From positions 1 through 64,000 of the forward strand of contig NZ_PVEP01000008.1 in NCBI RefSeq assembly GCF_002973535.1: a stretch of DNA of 64,000 bases, read 5' to 3'. Below are positions 1-7,508 of the stretch, piece after piece. Positions within the stretch are counted from its first letter, which is position 1, and every line of letters begins with the position of its first letter. Under the pieces are notes generated by a model. That model searched no databases, was not told where the DNA came from, and saw only the letters and a program-made list of their open reading frames with translations. This DNA comes from Albidovulum denitrificans. GTDB lineage: Bacteria > Pseudomonadota > Alphaproteobacteria > Rhodobacterales > Rhodobacteraceae. The translations under genes were made by a program, and so were the position numbers.

Positions 1-400
1 CGTGGGGCGGTCGAACATCGTCGGCAAGCCGATGGCGCAGCTGCTGCTGGGGGAAAGCTGCACGGTGACGATCGCGCATAGCCGGACGAGGGACCTGGCC
101 GAGGTGTGCCGCCGGGCCGATATCCTGGTGGCCGCGGTGGGCCGGCCCGAGATGCTGAACGCCACGCATGTCAAGCCCGGCGCGACGGTGATCGACGTCG
201 GCATCAACCGGATCGAACGCGACGGCAAGACGAAGCTGGTGGGCGATGTCGATTACGCCAGCGCCGCCGAGGTCGCAGGCGCCATCACCCCGGTCCCCGG
301 CGGCGTCGGCCCGATGACCATCGCCTGCCTTCTGGCCAATACCCTCACCGCCTGCTGCCGCATGAACGGGTTGACAGAGCCGGAGGGGTTGACGGTTTAG
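1..400 (+). CDS. folD: FolD, 3' part (methylene-THF dehydrogenase/cyclohydrolase)
   Basis: C-terminal portion of the bifunctional cytosolic enzyme that interconverts 5,10-methylene-THF, methenyl-THF and 10-formyl-THF. The frame is open at the left window edge, so the gene begins outside; about 132 residues of a roughly 300-residue family are visible. Visible hallmarks are the cofactor-site motif GRSNIVGKP at the very start and [10 protein letters not shown] near the end, both diagnostic of FolD. It ends in TAG. It could recycle one-carbon units released by the demethylating enzymes at 18.7-26 kb, but that link is inference. Confidence 0.95.
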   Translation, partial: VGRSNIVGKPMAQLLLGESCTVTIAHSRTRDLAEVCRRADILVAAVGRPEMLNATHVKPGATVIDVGINRIERDGKTKLVGDVDYASAAEVAGAITPVPGGVGPMTIACLLANTLTACCRMNGLTEPEGLTV

Positions 401-427
401 GAGAAAACGCACCCGGAGGAGACCACG

Positions 428-895
428 ATGTCACAACTGATGATCGAGACGATTGGCGGCGAGGCGGTCCTGCGCACGCTCGTCAACGATTTCTATGACT
501 TCATCGAGGTGCTTCCCGAGGGCGAGACCCTGCGCAAGCTTCATCTTCGCGGCCACGGCCTTGCCCATGTCCGGGAGGAGCAGTTCAACTTCCTCAGCGG
601 GTTCTTTGGCGGGCGGCGCTATTACCAGGAAAAACACGGTCACATGGACCTGCGCCGGATGCATGTCCATGTGCCGATCTCGGAACAGGATGCCGAGGAC
701 TGGCTGACCTGCATGGACCGGGCGCTGGAGAAGAACGGGCTTGCCGGGCCGGAGATCGAGCGCTTGCGGGCGACGTTCCGGCGGATCTGCATGATGCTGG
801 TCAATGACCTGAAGGAATGGGGTGTCCCCGCCGATCACGGGCCGGATTCCGCGGCGCAAATGTCGCAGAAGTTTCACGACAGGAAGAAACATTGA
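428..895 (+). CDS. Truncated haemoglobin (bacterial-like globin, probably group II)
   Basis: A 155-residue single-domain haem protein of the truncated (2/2) globin family, expected to be cytosolic and to bind O2 or NO. The proximal-haem region reads DLRRMHVHVPI, which places the likely F8 histidine at His79, and EDWLTCM places the group II/III-type G8 tryptophan at Trp92. The start has a strong GGAGGAG ribosome site 6 nt upstream. The C-terminal about 20 residues are polar and rich in Lys/His. The stop codon lies inside an FNR-like palindrome serving the next gene, so respiration- or oxygen-linked regulation of this pair is plausible. Subgroup assignment is from motifs only. Confidence 0.88.
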   Translation: MSQLMIETIGGEAVLRTLVNDFYDFIEVLPEGETLRKLHLRGHGLAHVREEQFNFLSGFFGGRRYYQEKHGHMDLRRMHVHVPISEQDAEDWLTCMDRALEKNGLAGPEIERLRATFRRICMMLVNDLKEWGVPADHGPDSAAQMSQKFHDRKKH

Positions 896-905
896 CCCAA
901 GTCAA
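892..905 (+). promoter_or_regulatory. FNR/FnrL-type box
   Basis: TTGACCCAAGTCAA is a perfect TTGAC-N4-GTCAA dyad matching the FNR/FnrL consensus arrangement. It overlaps the globin stop codon and lies about 60 bp upstream of the universal stress protein start, a suitable place for anaerobic control of that gene. Confidence 0.6.
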
Positions 906-932
906 GGACGCGCGACGACTGGAAGACGACGC

Positions 933-946
933 TTGAGCCAAGTCAT
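933..946 (+). promoter_or_regulatory. Second, imperfect FNR-like box
   Basis: TTGAGCCAAGTCAT keeps the N4 spacer CCAA and differs from the upstream box at one position in each arm. The two sites are 41 bp apart, close to four helical turns. Confidence 0.4.
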
Positions 947-964
947 CACTGAGAGGGGTATCTC

Positions 965-1378
965 ATGACCAAGAAGATTCTCTGCCCGACCGACGGAAGC
1001 GATCACGCCACGCTGGGGGTTCACAAGGCCGTCGAACTGGCGCGCCTGACCGGGGCGCAACTGACCGTCTGCGTGGTCAACATGGCCCATGGCGCGGCGC
1101 GCGGGCCGGTCATCAATCACCTGACCGAGGCCGAGGTCAAGAAGCTGCTGGAGCAGTCCGAGGCGACCGCCAAGGCCGACGGGCTGGCCGAGATCGGGAC
1201 CGTCGAACTGGTCGCGCGGGAGATCGCGCCCGCGATCATCACCTATGCCGATGAGAACGGCTATGACCATATCGTCATGGGGACGGGCGACAAGCGCGGG
1301 GTCAAGCGGCTGGTCCTTGGCTCTGTCGCCGCCAGCGTGGCGAGCGAGGCGCATTGTTCGGTGACCGTCGCGCGCTGA
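965..1378 (+). CDS. Universal stress protein (UspA family)
   Basis: A 137-residue single Usp domain: N-terminal strand KKILCPTDGSDHA with the conserved Asp at the start of the fold, and a C-terminal nucleotide-loop region MGTGDKRGVKRLVLGS. The usual ATP motif is G-x2-G-x9-G-S; here the second glycine position is Asp, so ATP binding may be altered. GAGAGGGG sits about 6 nt upstream of the ATG. The two FNR-like boxes before it suggest induction at low oxygen (inference). Physiological target unknown. Confidence 0.9.
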   Translation: MTKKILCPTDGSDHATLGVHKAVELARLTGAQLTVCVVNMAHGAARGPVINHLTEAEVKKLLEQSEATAKADGLAEIGTVELVAREIAPAIITYADENGYDHIVMGTGDKRGVKRLVLGSVAASVASEAHCSVTVAR

Positions 1379-1387
1379 GGCGGGCTG

Positions 1388-1996
1388 TCAGATCGTCATC
1401 GTAGAGGGCAGGCGCGCGGCGAGGATGCGGCGCGCGTTTGCCAGATCGTTCCCTTCCGCGCGTTCAAGGGCGGCGCGGTCGTCAAGCCCGTGGTCCTTCC
1501 ACCTGTTGACGAGGCGGCGGCGCAGTTCCTTCTCTGGTACGTCGAGAAAGACCGAGAGGTCCCAAAGCGGCGCGAGGCTGCGCCAGGGTGCTTCGTCGAA
1601 AAGCAGGTAGTTGCCTTCGACGACGGCCGTTTCGGTGCTGGCGGGGATCTCTACCGCACCGGCGATGGCGATGTCGCGGTCCCTGTCGAAGCAGGGGGCG
1701 ATCACCTCTTCCCCGTGCTTCAGGCGCTTGATAAGCGCAAGGAAACCGGCGGCATCGAAGGTTTCGGGCGCGCCCTTGCGGGGCAGGAGGCCGCGTGCGG
1801 CAAGGATGCGGTTGTCGAGGTGAAAGCCGTCCATCGGCACGAGGGCGGCGGGGCGGCCGCGGCGGGTGAGTTCCGCGACGAGGGGCGCCGCGAGGCTGGA
1901 TTTTCCGCTGCCCGGCGGACCGGCCAGCGCGATCAGGCAGCGCCCGCCCGAAGGGTCGGGCAGGCGCGCGAGGATGGCTTTGATCCGGTCGATCAT
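1388..1996 (-). CDS. frcK: P-loop sugar/nucleoside kinase, FrcK-like
   Basis: A 202-residue P-loop kinase of the uridine kinase/pantothenate kinase-like fold with Walker A GPPGSGKS at residues 26-33, DGFHLDN downstream (substrate region) and a C-terminal DLSVFLDVPEKELRRRL stretch. It is last in the operon and its ATG overlaps the frcA stop (ATGA), indicating translational coupling. In Sinorhizobium the corresponding gene follows frcBCA and is called frcK; its true substrate is uncertain. Length and order match that family. Confidence 0.8.
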   Translation of the reverse strand: MIDRIKAILARLPDPSGGRCLIALAGPPGSGKSSLAAPLVAELTRRGRPAALVPMDGFHLDNRILAARGLLPRKGAPETFDAAGFLALIKRLKHGEEVIAPCFDRDRDIAIAGAVEIPASTETAVVEGNYLLFDEAPWRSLAPLWDLSVFLDVPEKELRRRLVNRWKDHGLDDRAALERAEGNDLANARRILAARLPSTMTI

Positions 1997-2772
1997 GCGG
2001 CCATCGGTTCGCCGGGGGCCTCCTTGGCGCCGGTCATGAAGGCCACGGCGTCCGACATCGTGTAGTCGTCCGGCCGGATCACGCAAAGGCGCTTGCCCAG
2101 ACGGTGGATATGGATGCGGTCGGCGACCTCGAAGACATGGGGCATGTTGTGGCTGATGAGGATGATCGGGATGCCGCGCGAGCGCACATCGCGGATCAGT
2201 TCCAGCACCCGGCGGCTTTCCTTGACGCCAAGGGCCGCTGTCGGTTCGTCGAGGATCACCACCTTCGACCCGAAGGCCGCCGCACGGGCGACGGCGACGC
2301 CCTGCCTTTGGCCGCCCGACAGGGTCTCCACCGCCTGGTTGATGTTCTGGATCGTCATCAGCCCAAGCTCATTCAGCTTCTCACGGGCGAACTTTTCCAT
2401 CGCCGGGCGGTCAAGCTTGCGGAAGAGCGATCCCATGATGCCGGGTTTGCGCAGCTCGCGGCCCATGAACATGTTGTCGGCGATGGAAAGCGCGGGCGAC
2501 ATCGCAAGGGTCTGGTAGACGCATTCGATGCCATGCGCGCGGGCGTCGAGGGGCGACGCGAACTCAACCTTCTTCCCGTCAAGCCAGATCTCCCCCCCGT
2601 CCGGCTGCACGGCGCCTGACAGCGCCTTGATGAGCGATGACTTGCCCGCGCCGTTGTCGCCGATGACAGCGAGGATTTCCCCCGGCATCAGCTCGAAATC
2701 GCAGTGGTCGAGGGCGGTCACCTTGCCGTAGCGCTTGACGAGGTTGCGGGCCTTGAGAATGGGTTCGGTCAT
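1993..2772 (-). CDS. frcA: Sugar ABC transporter ATPase (FrcA)
   Basis: A 259-residue single ABC ATPase that would power fructose (or related sugar) import with FrcBC. Walker A GDNGAGKSS, signature LSGGQRQ and Walker B VVILDEPTAAL are all intact. Unlike RbsA/XylG-type sugar ATPases of about 500 residues it has only one ABC domain, as is typical of FrcA. The start at MTEPILKARN is chosen because the upstream codons overlap frcC out of context and the ATG overlaps the frcC stop by 4 bp. Confidence 0.9.
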   Translation of the reverse strand: MTEPILKARNLVKRYGKVTALDHCDFELMPGEILAVIGDNGAGKSSLIKALSGAVQPDGGEIWLDGKKVEFASPLDARAHGIECVYQTLAMSPALSIADNMFMGRELRKPGIMGSLFRKLDRPAMEKFAREKLNELGLMTIQNINQAVETLSGGQRQGVAVARAAAFGSKVVILDEPTAALGVKESRRVLELIRDVRSRGIPIILISHNMPHVFEVADRIHIHRLGKRLCVIRPDDYTMSDAVAFMTGAKEAPGEPMAA

Positions 2773-3842
2773 GACGACACCTTTCTGATCCACTGGTCCA
2801 CGGCGACGGCGAAGATGATGAGGACGCCGATGAGGAAGAAGGTCCATTGCGGGTCGGTCCCGACCAGCCGCAGGCCCATTTCGAAAACGCCGACGATCAG
2901 CGCGCCAAAGAACATGCCAACGATGGAACCGCGCCCGCCGAAAAGCGAGATGCCCCCGATCACCACGGCCGTGATCGACTGGATATTGCCAAGCTGCCCC
3001 GTCGAGGCGGTGGGCGAGACGGACCCGAAGCGGCCGATCATCACCCAGCCCGCGATGGCGCAGAAAAGCCCCGCCAGCGCATAGACCTGCAAGATCATGC
3101 GGTCGGTGCGGACGCCGGAAAGCTGCGCTGCCTCGGCATCGTCGCCCACGGCATAGACATGGCGGCCCCAGGCGGTGTGGCGCAGGACATAGGACATGAT
3201 CGCGACGAGGGCGATCATCAGGAAGACGGCGAAGAGGATCTTCACCCCGCCCGGCTGCACCGCATTGCCCCAGAATTGCAGCGCCGGGGCGCTTTCGGCG
3301 ATGTCCTGGCTGCGGATCGTCTCATTCGCCGAGAAGATGAAGTTCGCGGAAAGATAGATCTGCCAGGTGCCGAGCGTGACGATGAAGGGCGGCAGCTTCA
3401 GGCGCGAGATCAGAAGCCCGTTGATCGCCCCCATCGCGGTGCCAAGCGCGAGGCCCAGAACGATCGCCATCGGCGCGGGAATGCCATAACGAAAGGTCAA
3501 CTGTCCCATCAGGACCGATGAGAAGACCGCGATGGCGCCGACAGACAGGTCGATACCCGCGGTCAGGATCACCAGAGTCTGCGCGCATCCAAGGATGCCG
3601 ACGATGGCGATCTGCTGAAGGATCGTCGACATCGTGGTCGCGCGGAAGAAGTTCTCTGACAGGATCGCGAAGACCACGACCGACACTGCCAGAACGATCA
3701 TCGGGACCGCCGAAGGTGTCTGGTGCAGCCAATGCTGCACACGTTTCAGCAGGCTCTTGTCGTCGTGAAATTCCGCGACCTTCTCGGAAGCGCCTTGCAG
3801 CCCCTCCTCGAACCCTGCCGCCGTGTTGCCATTGCTTGTCAT
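2769..3842 (-). CDS. frcC: Sugar ABC transporter permease (FrcC)
   Basis: A 357-residue inner-membrane permease of the ribose/fructose (BPD_transp_2) family with a hydrophilic N-terminus of about 50 residues followed by 8-10 hydrophobic segments. The family motif ILTAGIDLSVGA is present around residues 95-106. An AGGAGG ribosome site lies 6 nt before the chosen ATG; another ATG three bases upstream is too close to it. It is separated from frcB by a 110-bp gap holding a strong hairpin, and its 3' end overlaps frcA. Confidence 0.9.
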   Translation of the reverse strand: MTSNGNTAAGFEEGLQGASEKVAEFHDDKSLLKRVQHWLHQTPSAVPMIVLAVSVVVFAILSENFFRATTMSTILQQIAIVGILGCAQTLVILTAGIDLSVGAIAVFSSVLMGQLTFRYGIPAPMAIVLGLALGTAMGAINGLLISRLKLPPFIVTLGTWQIYLSANFIFSANETIRSQDIAESAPALQFWGNAVQPGGVKILFAVFLMIALVAIMSYVLRHTAWGRHVYAVGDDAEAAQLSGVRTDRMILQVYALAGLFCAIAGWVMIGRFGSVSPTASTGQLGNIQSITAVVIGGISLFGGRGSIVGMFFGALIVGVFEMGLRLVGTDPQWTFFLIGVLIIFAVAVDQWIRKVSS

Positions 3843-3879
3843 CATCGCCCTCCTCACGCCTACGATGCGGGCCTTGAAG

Positions 3880-3906
3880 GAAGGGCGGCGCATCAGGCCG
3901 CCCTTC
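3880..3906 (-). terminator. Hairpin between frcB and frcC (attenuator/processing site)
   Basis: A perfect 10-bp stem, GAAGGGCGGC / GCCGCCCTTC, with a 7-nt loop lies just downstream of frcB. There is no clear U-tract, so partial termination or mRNA 3'-end protection is more likely than full termination. Such stems after binding-protein genes typically raise frcB expression relative to the permease genes. Confidence 0.55.
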
Positions 3907-3955
3907 GCCGGATCATACCGATCCTACCACTTAAACCGGGAAATCCCGCAGGCTA

Positions 3956-4969
3956 TCAGCCCCAGCAAAGCTCCGCGCCCTTGGTGGCGTCGATCGATTC
4001 CACGCCATCGACCGGCTTGTCGGTGATAAGCGTCACGCCGGTGTCGAAGAAGTTCTTGCCTTCGGTCGGCGCGGGTTTGGTGCCGTCCTTGGCGAAGGCG
4101 GCGATCGCCTCGATCCCCTTCGACGCCATCAGCAGCGGGTATTGCTGCGAGGTCGCGCCGATCACGCCACCGGCCACGTTCTTGACGCCGGGGCAGCCGC
4201 CATCGACAGAAACGATGAGGGTGGAGCCTTCCTTGCCGACCGCTTTCAGCGCCTCATAGGCACCGGCGGCGGCGGGTTCGTTGATGGTGTAGACGACGTT
4301 GATGTCGGGGTCCTTGGCCAGCAGCGCCTCCATCGCGGTCAGGCCGCCTTCCTCGTTCCCGGCGGTGACCTCATGGCCGACGATGCGGGGGTCGGTTTCA
4401 TCGCCCCATTTGTTCGGGTCGCCCAGATCGACGCCGAAGCCTTGCAGGAAGCCCTGATCGCGCAGGACGTCGACGGAGGGCTGGGAAATGGCAAGGTCGA
4501 GAAGGCCGATCCTGGCATTCGCCGCCGCGTCGCCCATCGTCGCCTTGGCCCATTCGCCGATCAGCAGCCCGGCCTGGAAGTTGTCGGTCGCGAAGGTGGC
4601 GTCGGCGGCGTCGATCGGATCAAGCGGCGTGTCGAGCGCGATCACCAGGATACCGGCATCGCGCGCGGCCTTGACGGAATCGACGATGGCCGAAGTGTCG
4701 GACGGGGTCAGCAGGATACCCTTGGCGCCGTCGGCGATGCAGGCCTCGATCGCCGCGACCTGGCTTTCATTGTCGCCGTCGATGCGGCCGGCATAGGATT
4801 TCAGTTCGATCCCAAGCTCGGCCGCCTTCGCCTCGGCGCCTTCCTTCATCTTCACGAAGAAGGGGTTGGTGTCGGTCTTGGTGATAAGGCAGGCGCTGTC
4901 CGCGGACGCGGCGCCCGCGGCACCCAGGCAAAGCGCGCCGACAGCGGCGCCGATCAGATATTTGGTCAT
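3956..4969 (-). CDS. frcB: Periplasmic sugar-binding protein (FrcB)
   Basis: A 337-residue periplasmic binding protein of peripla_BP_4 type. Residues 1-22 form a Sec signal peptide (basic start, hydrophobic core, cleavage after GAASA). The mature start [19 protein letters not shown] and the DTPLDP and [12 protein letters not shown] stretches match fructose-binding FrcB proteins as I recall them. GGGAGG lies 7 nt upstream of the ATG. It is first in the operon frcB-frcC-frcA-frcK, with the divergent ROK regulator upstream. Ligand is inferred from family and operon order; other hexoses or polyols remain possible. Confidence 0.9.
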   Translation of the reverse strand: MTKYLIGAAVGALCLGAAGAASADSACLITKTDTNPFFVKMKEGAEAKAAELGIELKSYAGRIDGDNESQVAAIEACIADGAKGILLTPSDTSAIVDSVKAARDAGILVIALDTPLDPIDAADATFATDNFQAGLLIGEWAKATMGDAAANARIGLLDLAISQPSVDVLRDQGFLQGFGVDLGDPNKWGDETDPRIVGHEVTAGNEEGGLTAMEALLAKDPDINVVYTINEPAAAGAYEALKAVGKEGSTLIVSVDGGCPGVKNVAGGVIGATSQQYPLLMASKGIEAIAAFAKDGTKPAPTEGKNFFDTGVTLITDKPVDGVESIDATKGAELCWG

Positions 4970-5079
4970 GTCATCCTCCCTGACGTGGAACCGGGCAGGG
5001 CTGGCCTGCAACCGGCTGTCCGGCAGCCCGAATCCGCTGCCTTCGGTCGGCAATATTCGGCGATTCCGGGCGTCTGTCA

Positions 5080-5106
5080 ATTAATAAATAAATTTGATTT
5101 ATTAAT
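5080..5106. promoter_or_regulatory. AT-rich palindromic operator between frcB and the ROK gene
   Basis: A perfect inverted repeat, ATTAATAAAT - 7 nt - ATTTATTAAT, in otherwise GC-rich DNA. ROK repressors such as Mlc and NagC bind AT-rich dyads of the form TTATTT...AAATAA, so this is the probable operator for the adjacent regulator. It lies 111-137 bp upstream of frcB and 50-76 bp upstream of the regulator start, where it could control both. Confidence 0.65.
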
Positions 5107-5155
5107 AGGCGGCTGCTACGGTCCGGCCATGATGGGGGGAGATGAGGCACCCGAT

Positions 5156-6343
5156 ATGGACATCTCGGCCATTCGCGATCCGTTGGGGGGCGCGAACCAA
5201 TCCGGTATGCGCGATCACAACGAAAGGCTGGTCCTTTCGCTGATCCTGCGCCATGGCGCGCTGCCCAGTGCCGAGATCGCGCGGCGCGCCAACCTGTCGG
5301 CGCAGACCGTTTCCATCATCATCCGCGCGCTGGAACGCGACGGGCTATTGCTCAGGGGGGAGCCGCAGCGGGGAAAGGTCGGCAAGCCGTCGATCCCGAT
5401 GATGCTGAACCCCGACGGCATCCTGTCCTACGGGCTGAATATCGGGCGGAAGAGTGTCGATCTGGTGCTGATCGACGCCACCGGGCGGCTGCGCGCGCAG
5501 CGCAAGGAAACCTATCCCTATCCGACGCCGGACACCGTCACCGGCTTTCTGACCGAGGCATTCGCGGCCTTGTCAGGGGCGCTTTCGGCCCGCCAGCGCG
5601 ACCGCGTGGCGGGGATCGGCGTCGCGGCGCCGTCCGAGCTTTGGAACTGGCTCGACAAGGTCAACGCGCCCGGTGACGAAATGCAGGCCTGGCGCGATTT
5701 CGACATCGCTGCCAGCGTGGCCGGGATCACCGGCCTGCCGGTCGTGGTCCAGAACGACGCCACCGCCGCCTGCACGGCAGAGCATGTCTTCGGCCGCGGG
5801 CGGGAGTTTTCGGATTACGGCTATTTCTTCATCGGCTCCTTCATCGGCGGCGGGGTGGTGTTGAACGACACGGTCTATTCCGGCCGAACCGGCAATGCAG
5901 CCGCCTTCGGCTCCATCCCCGTCGCCTCGGCCGAGGGGGCGACGCAGTTGATCCAGCATGCGTCGATCTATCTCCTGGAACGCGCGCTTGAGGCGGACGG
6001 GCGCGATGCGGCGGCGCTTTGGGACCCGGAGAACGACTGGTCCGACTTCGGCGCCCCGCTGGACGCCTGGATCGAGCACACCGCGCGTCACCTTGCCATC
6101 GCCGTTGTCGCCGTGGTTTCGGTCATCGACTTCGAAGGTATCCTGATCGACGCAAACTGTCCGCCGGGGGTGAAGGCCCGGATCATTGATCGCGCCCAGG
6201 CCGCAATCGACCGGATGGACACGCAAGGCATCGAAAGGCCCGTGCTGACCGAAGCCTCGGTCGGCCGCAATGCCCGCGCGATCGGCGCGGCATCCCTCAG
6301 GATCATCGAGCGCTACCTGCTGTCGCATCCGCGTTTCGGCTAG
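5156..6343 (+). CDS. ROK family transcriptional regulator
   Basis: A 395-residue ROK protein: N-terminal winged helix (about residues 20-75, with AEIARRANLSAQTVSIIIRALERDG as the helix-turn-helix, shown here in outline) followed by a ROK/actin-like kinase fold. The segments VVVQNDATAACTAEHVFG and FIGSFIGGGVVLND are the expected sugar-binding region. The ATG at 5156 has GAGG 8 nt upstream; an upstream ATG at 5129 is in frame but has a poor ribosome site. Divergent from frcBCAK, it probably represses that operon and itself through the palindrome at 5080-5106. Its effector would be the imported sugar or its phosphate. Confidence 0.85.
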   Translation: MDISAIRDPLGGANQSGMRDHNERLVLSLILRHGALPSAEIARRANLSAQTVSIIIRALERDGLLLRGEPQRGKVGKPSIPMMLNPDGILSYGLNIGRKSVDLVLIDATGRLRAQRKETYPYPTPDTVTGFLTEAFAALSGALSARQRDRVAGIGVAAPSELWNWLDKVNAPGDEMQAWRDFDIAASVAGITGLPVVVQNDATAACTAEHVFGRGREFSDYGYFFIGSFIGGGVVLNDTVYSGRTGNAAAFGSIPVASAEGATQLIQHASIYLLERALEADGRDAAALWDPENDWSDFGAPLDAWIEHTARHLAIAVVAVVSVIDFEGILIDANCPPGVKARIIDRAQAAIDRMDTQGIERPVLTEASVGRNARAIGAASLRIIERYLLSHPRFG

Positions 6344-6461
6344 GTGGGGCCGCGAAGGCACAACTTTCCCGTCGCGGAAACTCGGTCGTTTACCAGACGT
6401 TCCGGTCTTTGTATTCTCCTGACCGCGACGGTGATCGCGGCGACCCCGGTGTAGGACGCCC

Positions 6462-6473
6462 CCGTGATCACGG
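6462..6473. promoter_or_regulatory. Palindrome upstream of the glycan operon
   Basis: CCGTGATCACGG is a perfect 12-bp palindrome 24 bp before the first glycosyltransferase start. The intergenic stretch also holds a CCGCGA-N6-TCGCGG stem at 6423-6440. No family can be assigned; an operator is possible, chance palindromy in GC-rich DNA cannot be excluded. Confidence 0.3.
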
Positions 6474-6497
6474 TCGTGTTGGGGAGACGGCAGGCGC

Positions 6498-7508
6498 GTG
6501 AATATCTGGCAGCGATACAGGCTAAGAGGCCGACGCAAGCTTTTGCGCTATCGTGCCTTTCGCAAGCGCCGCCAGATCAAGCCCGTCACCGACCGGCTGG
6601 AAGGCATAGGCAAGGACGCGATCCTGCTTGTCGCCGTGCTGCGCAACGAAATGACGCTGCTGCCGCATTTCATGCGCTACTACCGTGATCTGGGGATCGA
6701 CCATTTCCTGATGGTCGATAACGGTTCGGACGACGGGTCGCTGGCCTATCTGTCGGTGCAGCCCGATGTGACGCTCTGGTCGACGAAGAAAAGCTACAAG
6801 GCCGCGCGCTACGGTCTGGACTGGGTGAACTGGATCCTGATGCGCCATGCGCGGCGGCACTGGGTTCTGGTCGTCGATATCGACGAATTCTTCGTCTATC
6901 CGTTCTGCGACACGCGCCCAATCCGGGCGCTGACGGACTGGCTTGACGTCAACGACGTGCCGGCCTTTCCGGCGATGGTTCTGGACATGTACCCCAGGGG
7001 CGGCGTGTCGGACGTGACCTATGAGCCGGGCACAAACCCGTTCGAGATCGCCGATCACTTCGATGGCGGGAATTACTCCATCTCCCGCAATGCGCTTTAC
7101 GGCAACCTCTGGATTCAGGGCGGGCCGCGCGCGCGGGCGATGTTTGCCGACGATCCGGTGAAGGCGCCGTCGCTGAACAAGATCCCGCTGGTGAAATGGC
7201 GCTGGCCCTATGCCTTCGCCAGTTCCACCCACATGCTGCTGCCGCGCGGCCTGAACGGCGTCTATGACGATCTGGGGGGGGAGCGGGCGTCGGGCTGCCT
7301 GCTTCATGCCAAGTTCCTGTCCACCCTGCCCGCCAAGGTGGCGGAGGAGCTGGAGCGGCGCGAACATTTCGCCGACAGCCGGGAATACGCGGCCTATGCG
7401 ACCGCGCTGGACGAGGACCTGAACCTCTGGACCCGCTGGTCGGAGAAATACGTCAACTGGCGCCAGCTTGAGATCCTGGGGCTGATGTCGAAAGGAAACT
7501 GGGCGTGA
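6498..7508 (+). CDS. Glycosyltransferase, GT2-like (Glyco_tranf_2_4 type)
   Basis: A 336-residue putative glycosyltransferase beginning at GTG, with GGGGAG upstream. After a basic N-terminus of about 35 residues comes the nucleotide-sugar binding region LLVAVLRNEMTLLPHF, the VDNGSDDG motif and the DxD-like metal site VVDIDEFF, which together typify this GT2 relative. There are no clear membrane segments. It overlaps the next gene by 4 bp (GTGA) and forms an operon with a GT14-like enzyme and a sulfotransferase, so it probably builds a sulfated surface glycan or capsule component. Donor and acceptor sugars are unknown. Confidence 0.8.
   Translation: MNIWQRYRLRGRRKLLRYRAFRKRRQIKPVTDRLEGIGKDAILLVAVLRNEMTLLPHFMRYYRDLGIDHFLMVDNGSDDGSLAYLSVQPDVTLWSTKKSYKAARYGLDWVNWILMRHARRHWVLVVDIDEFFVYPFCDTRPIRALTDWLDVNDVPAFPAMVLDMYPRGGVSDVTYEPGTNPFEIADHFDGGNYSISRNALYGNLWIQGGPRARAMFADDPVKAPSLNKIPLVKWRWPYAFASSTHMLLPRGLNGVYDDLGGERASGCLLHAKFLSTLPAKVAEELERREHFADSREYAAYATALDEDLNLWTRWSEKYVNWRQLEILGLMSKGNWA

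Noticed and set aside
4142-5155. Upstream extension of the ROK regulator frame across frcB
   Set aside because: Antisense to frcB; the helix-turn-helix domain begins after 5156 and the operator lies within the extension.
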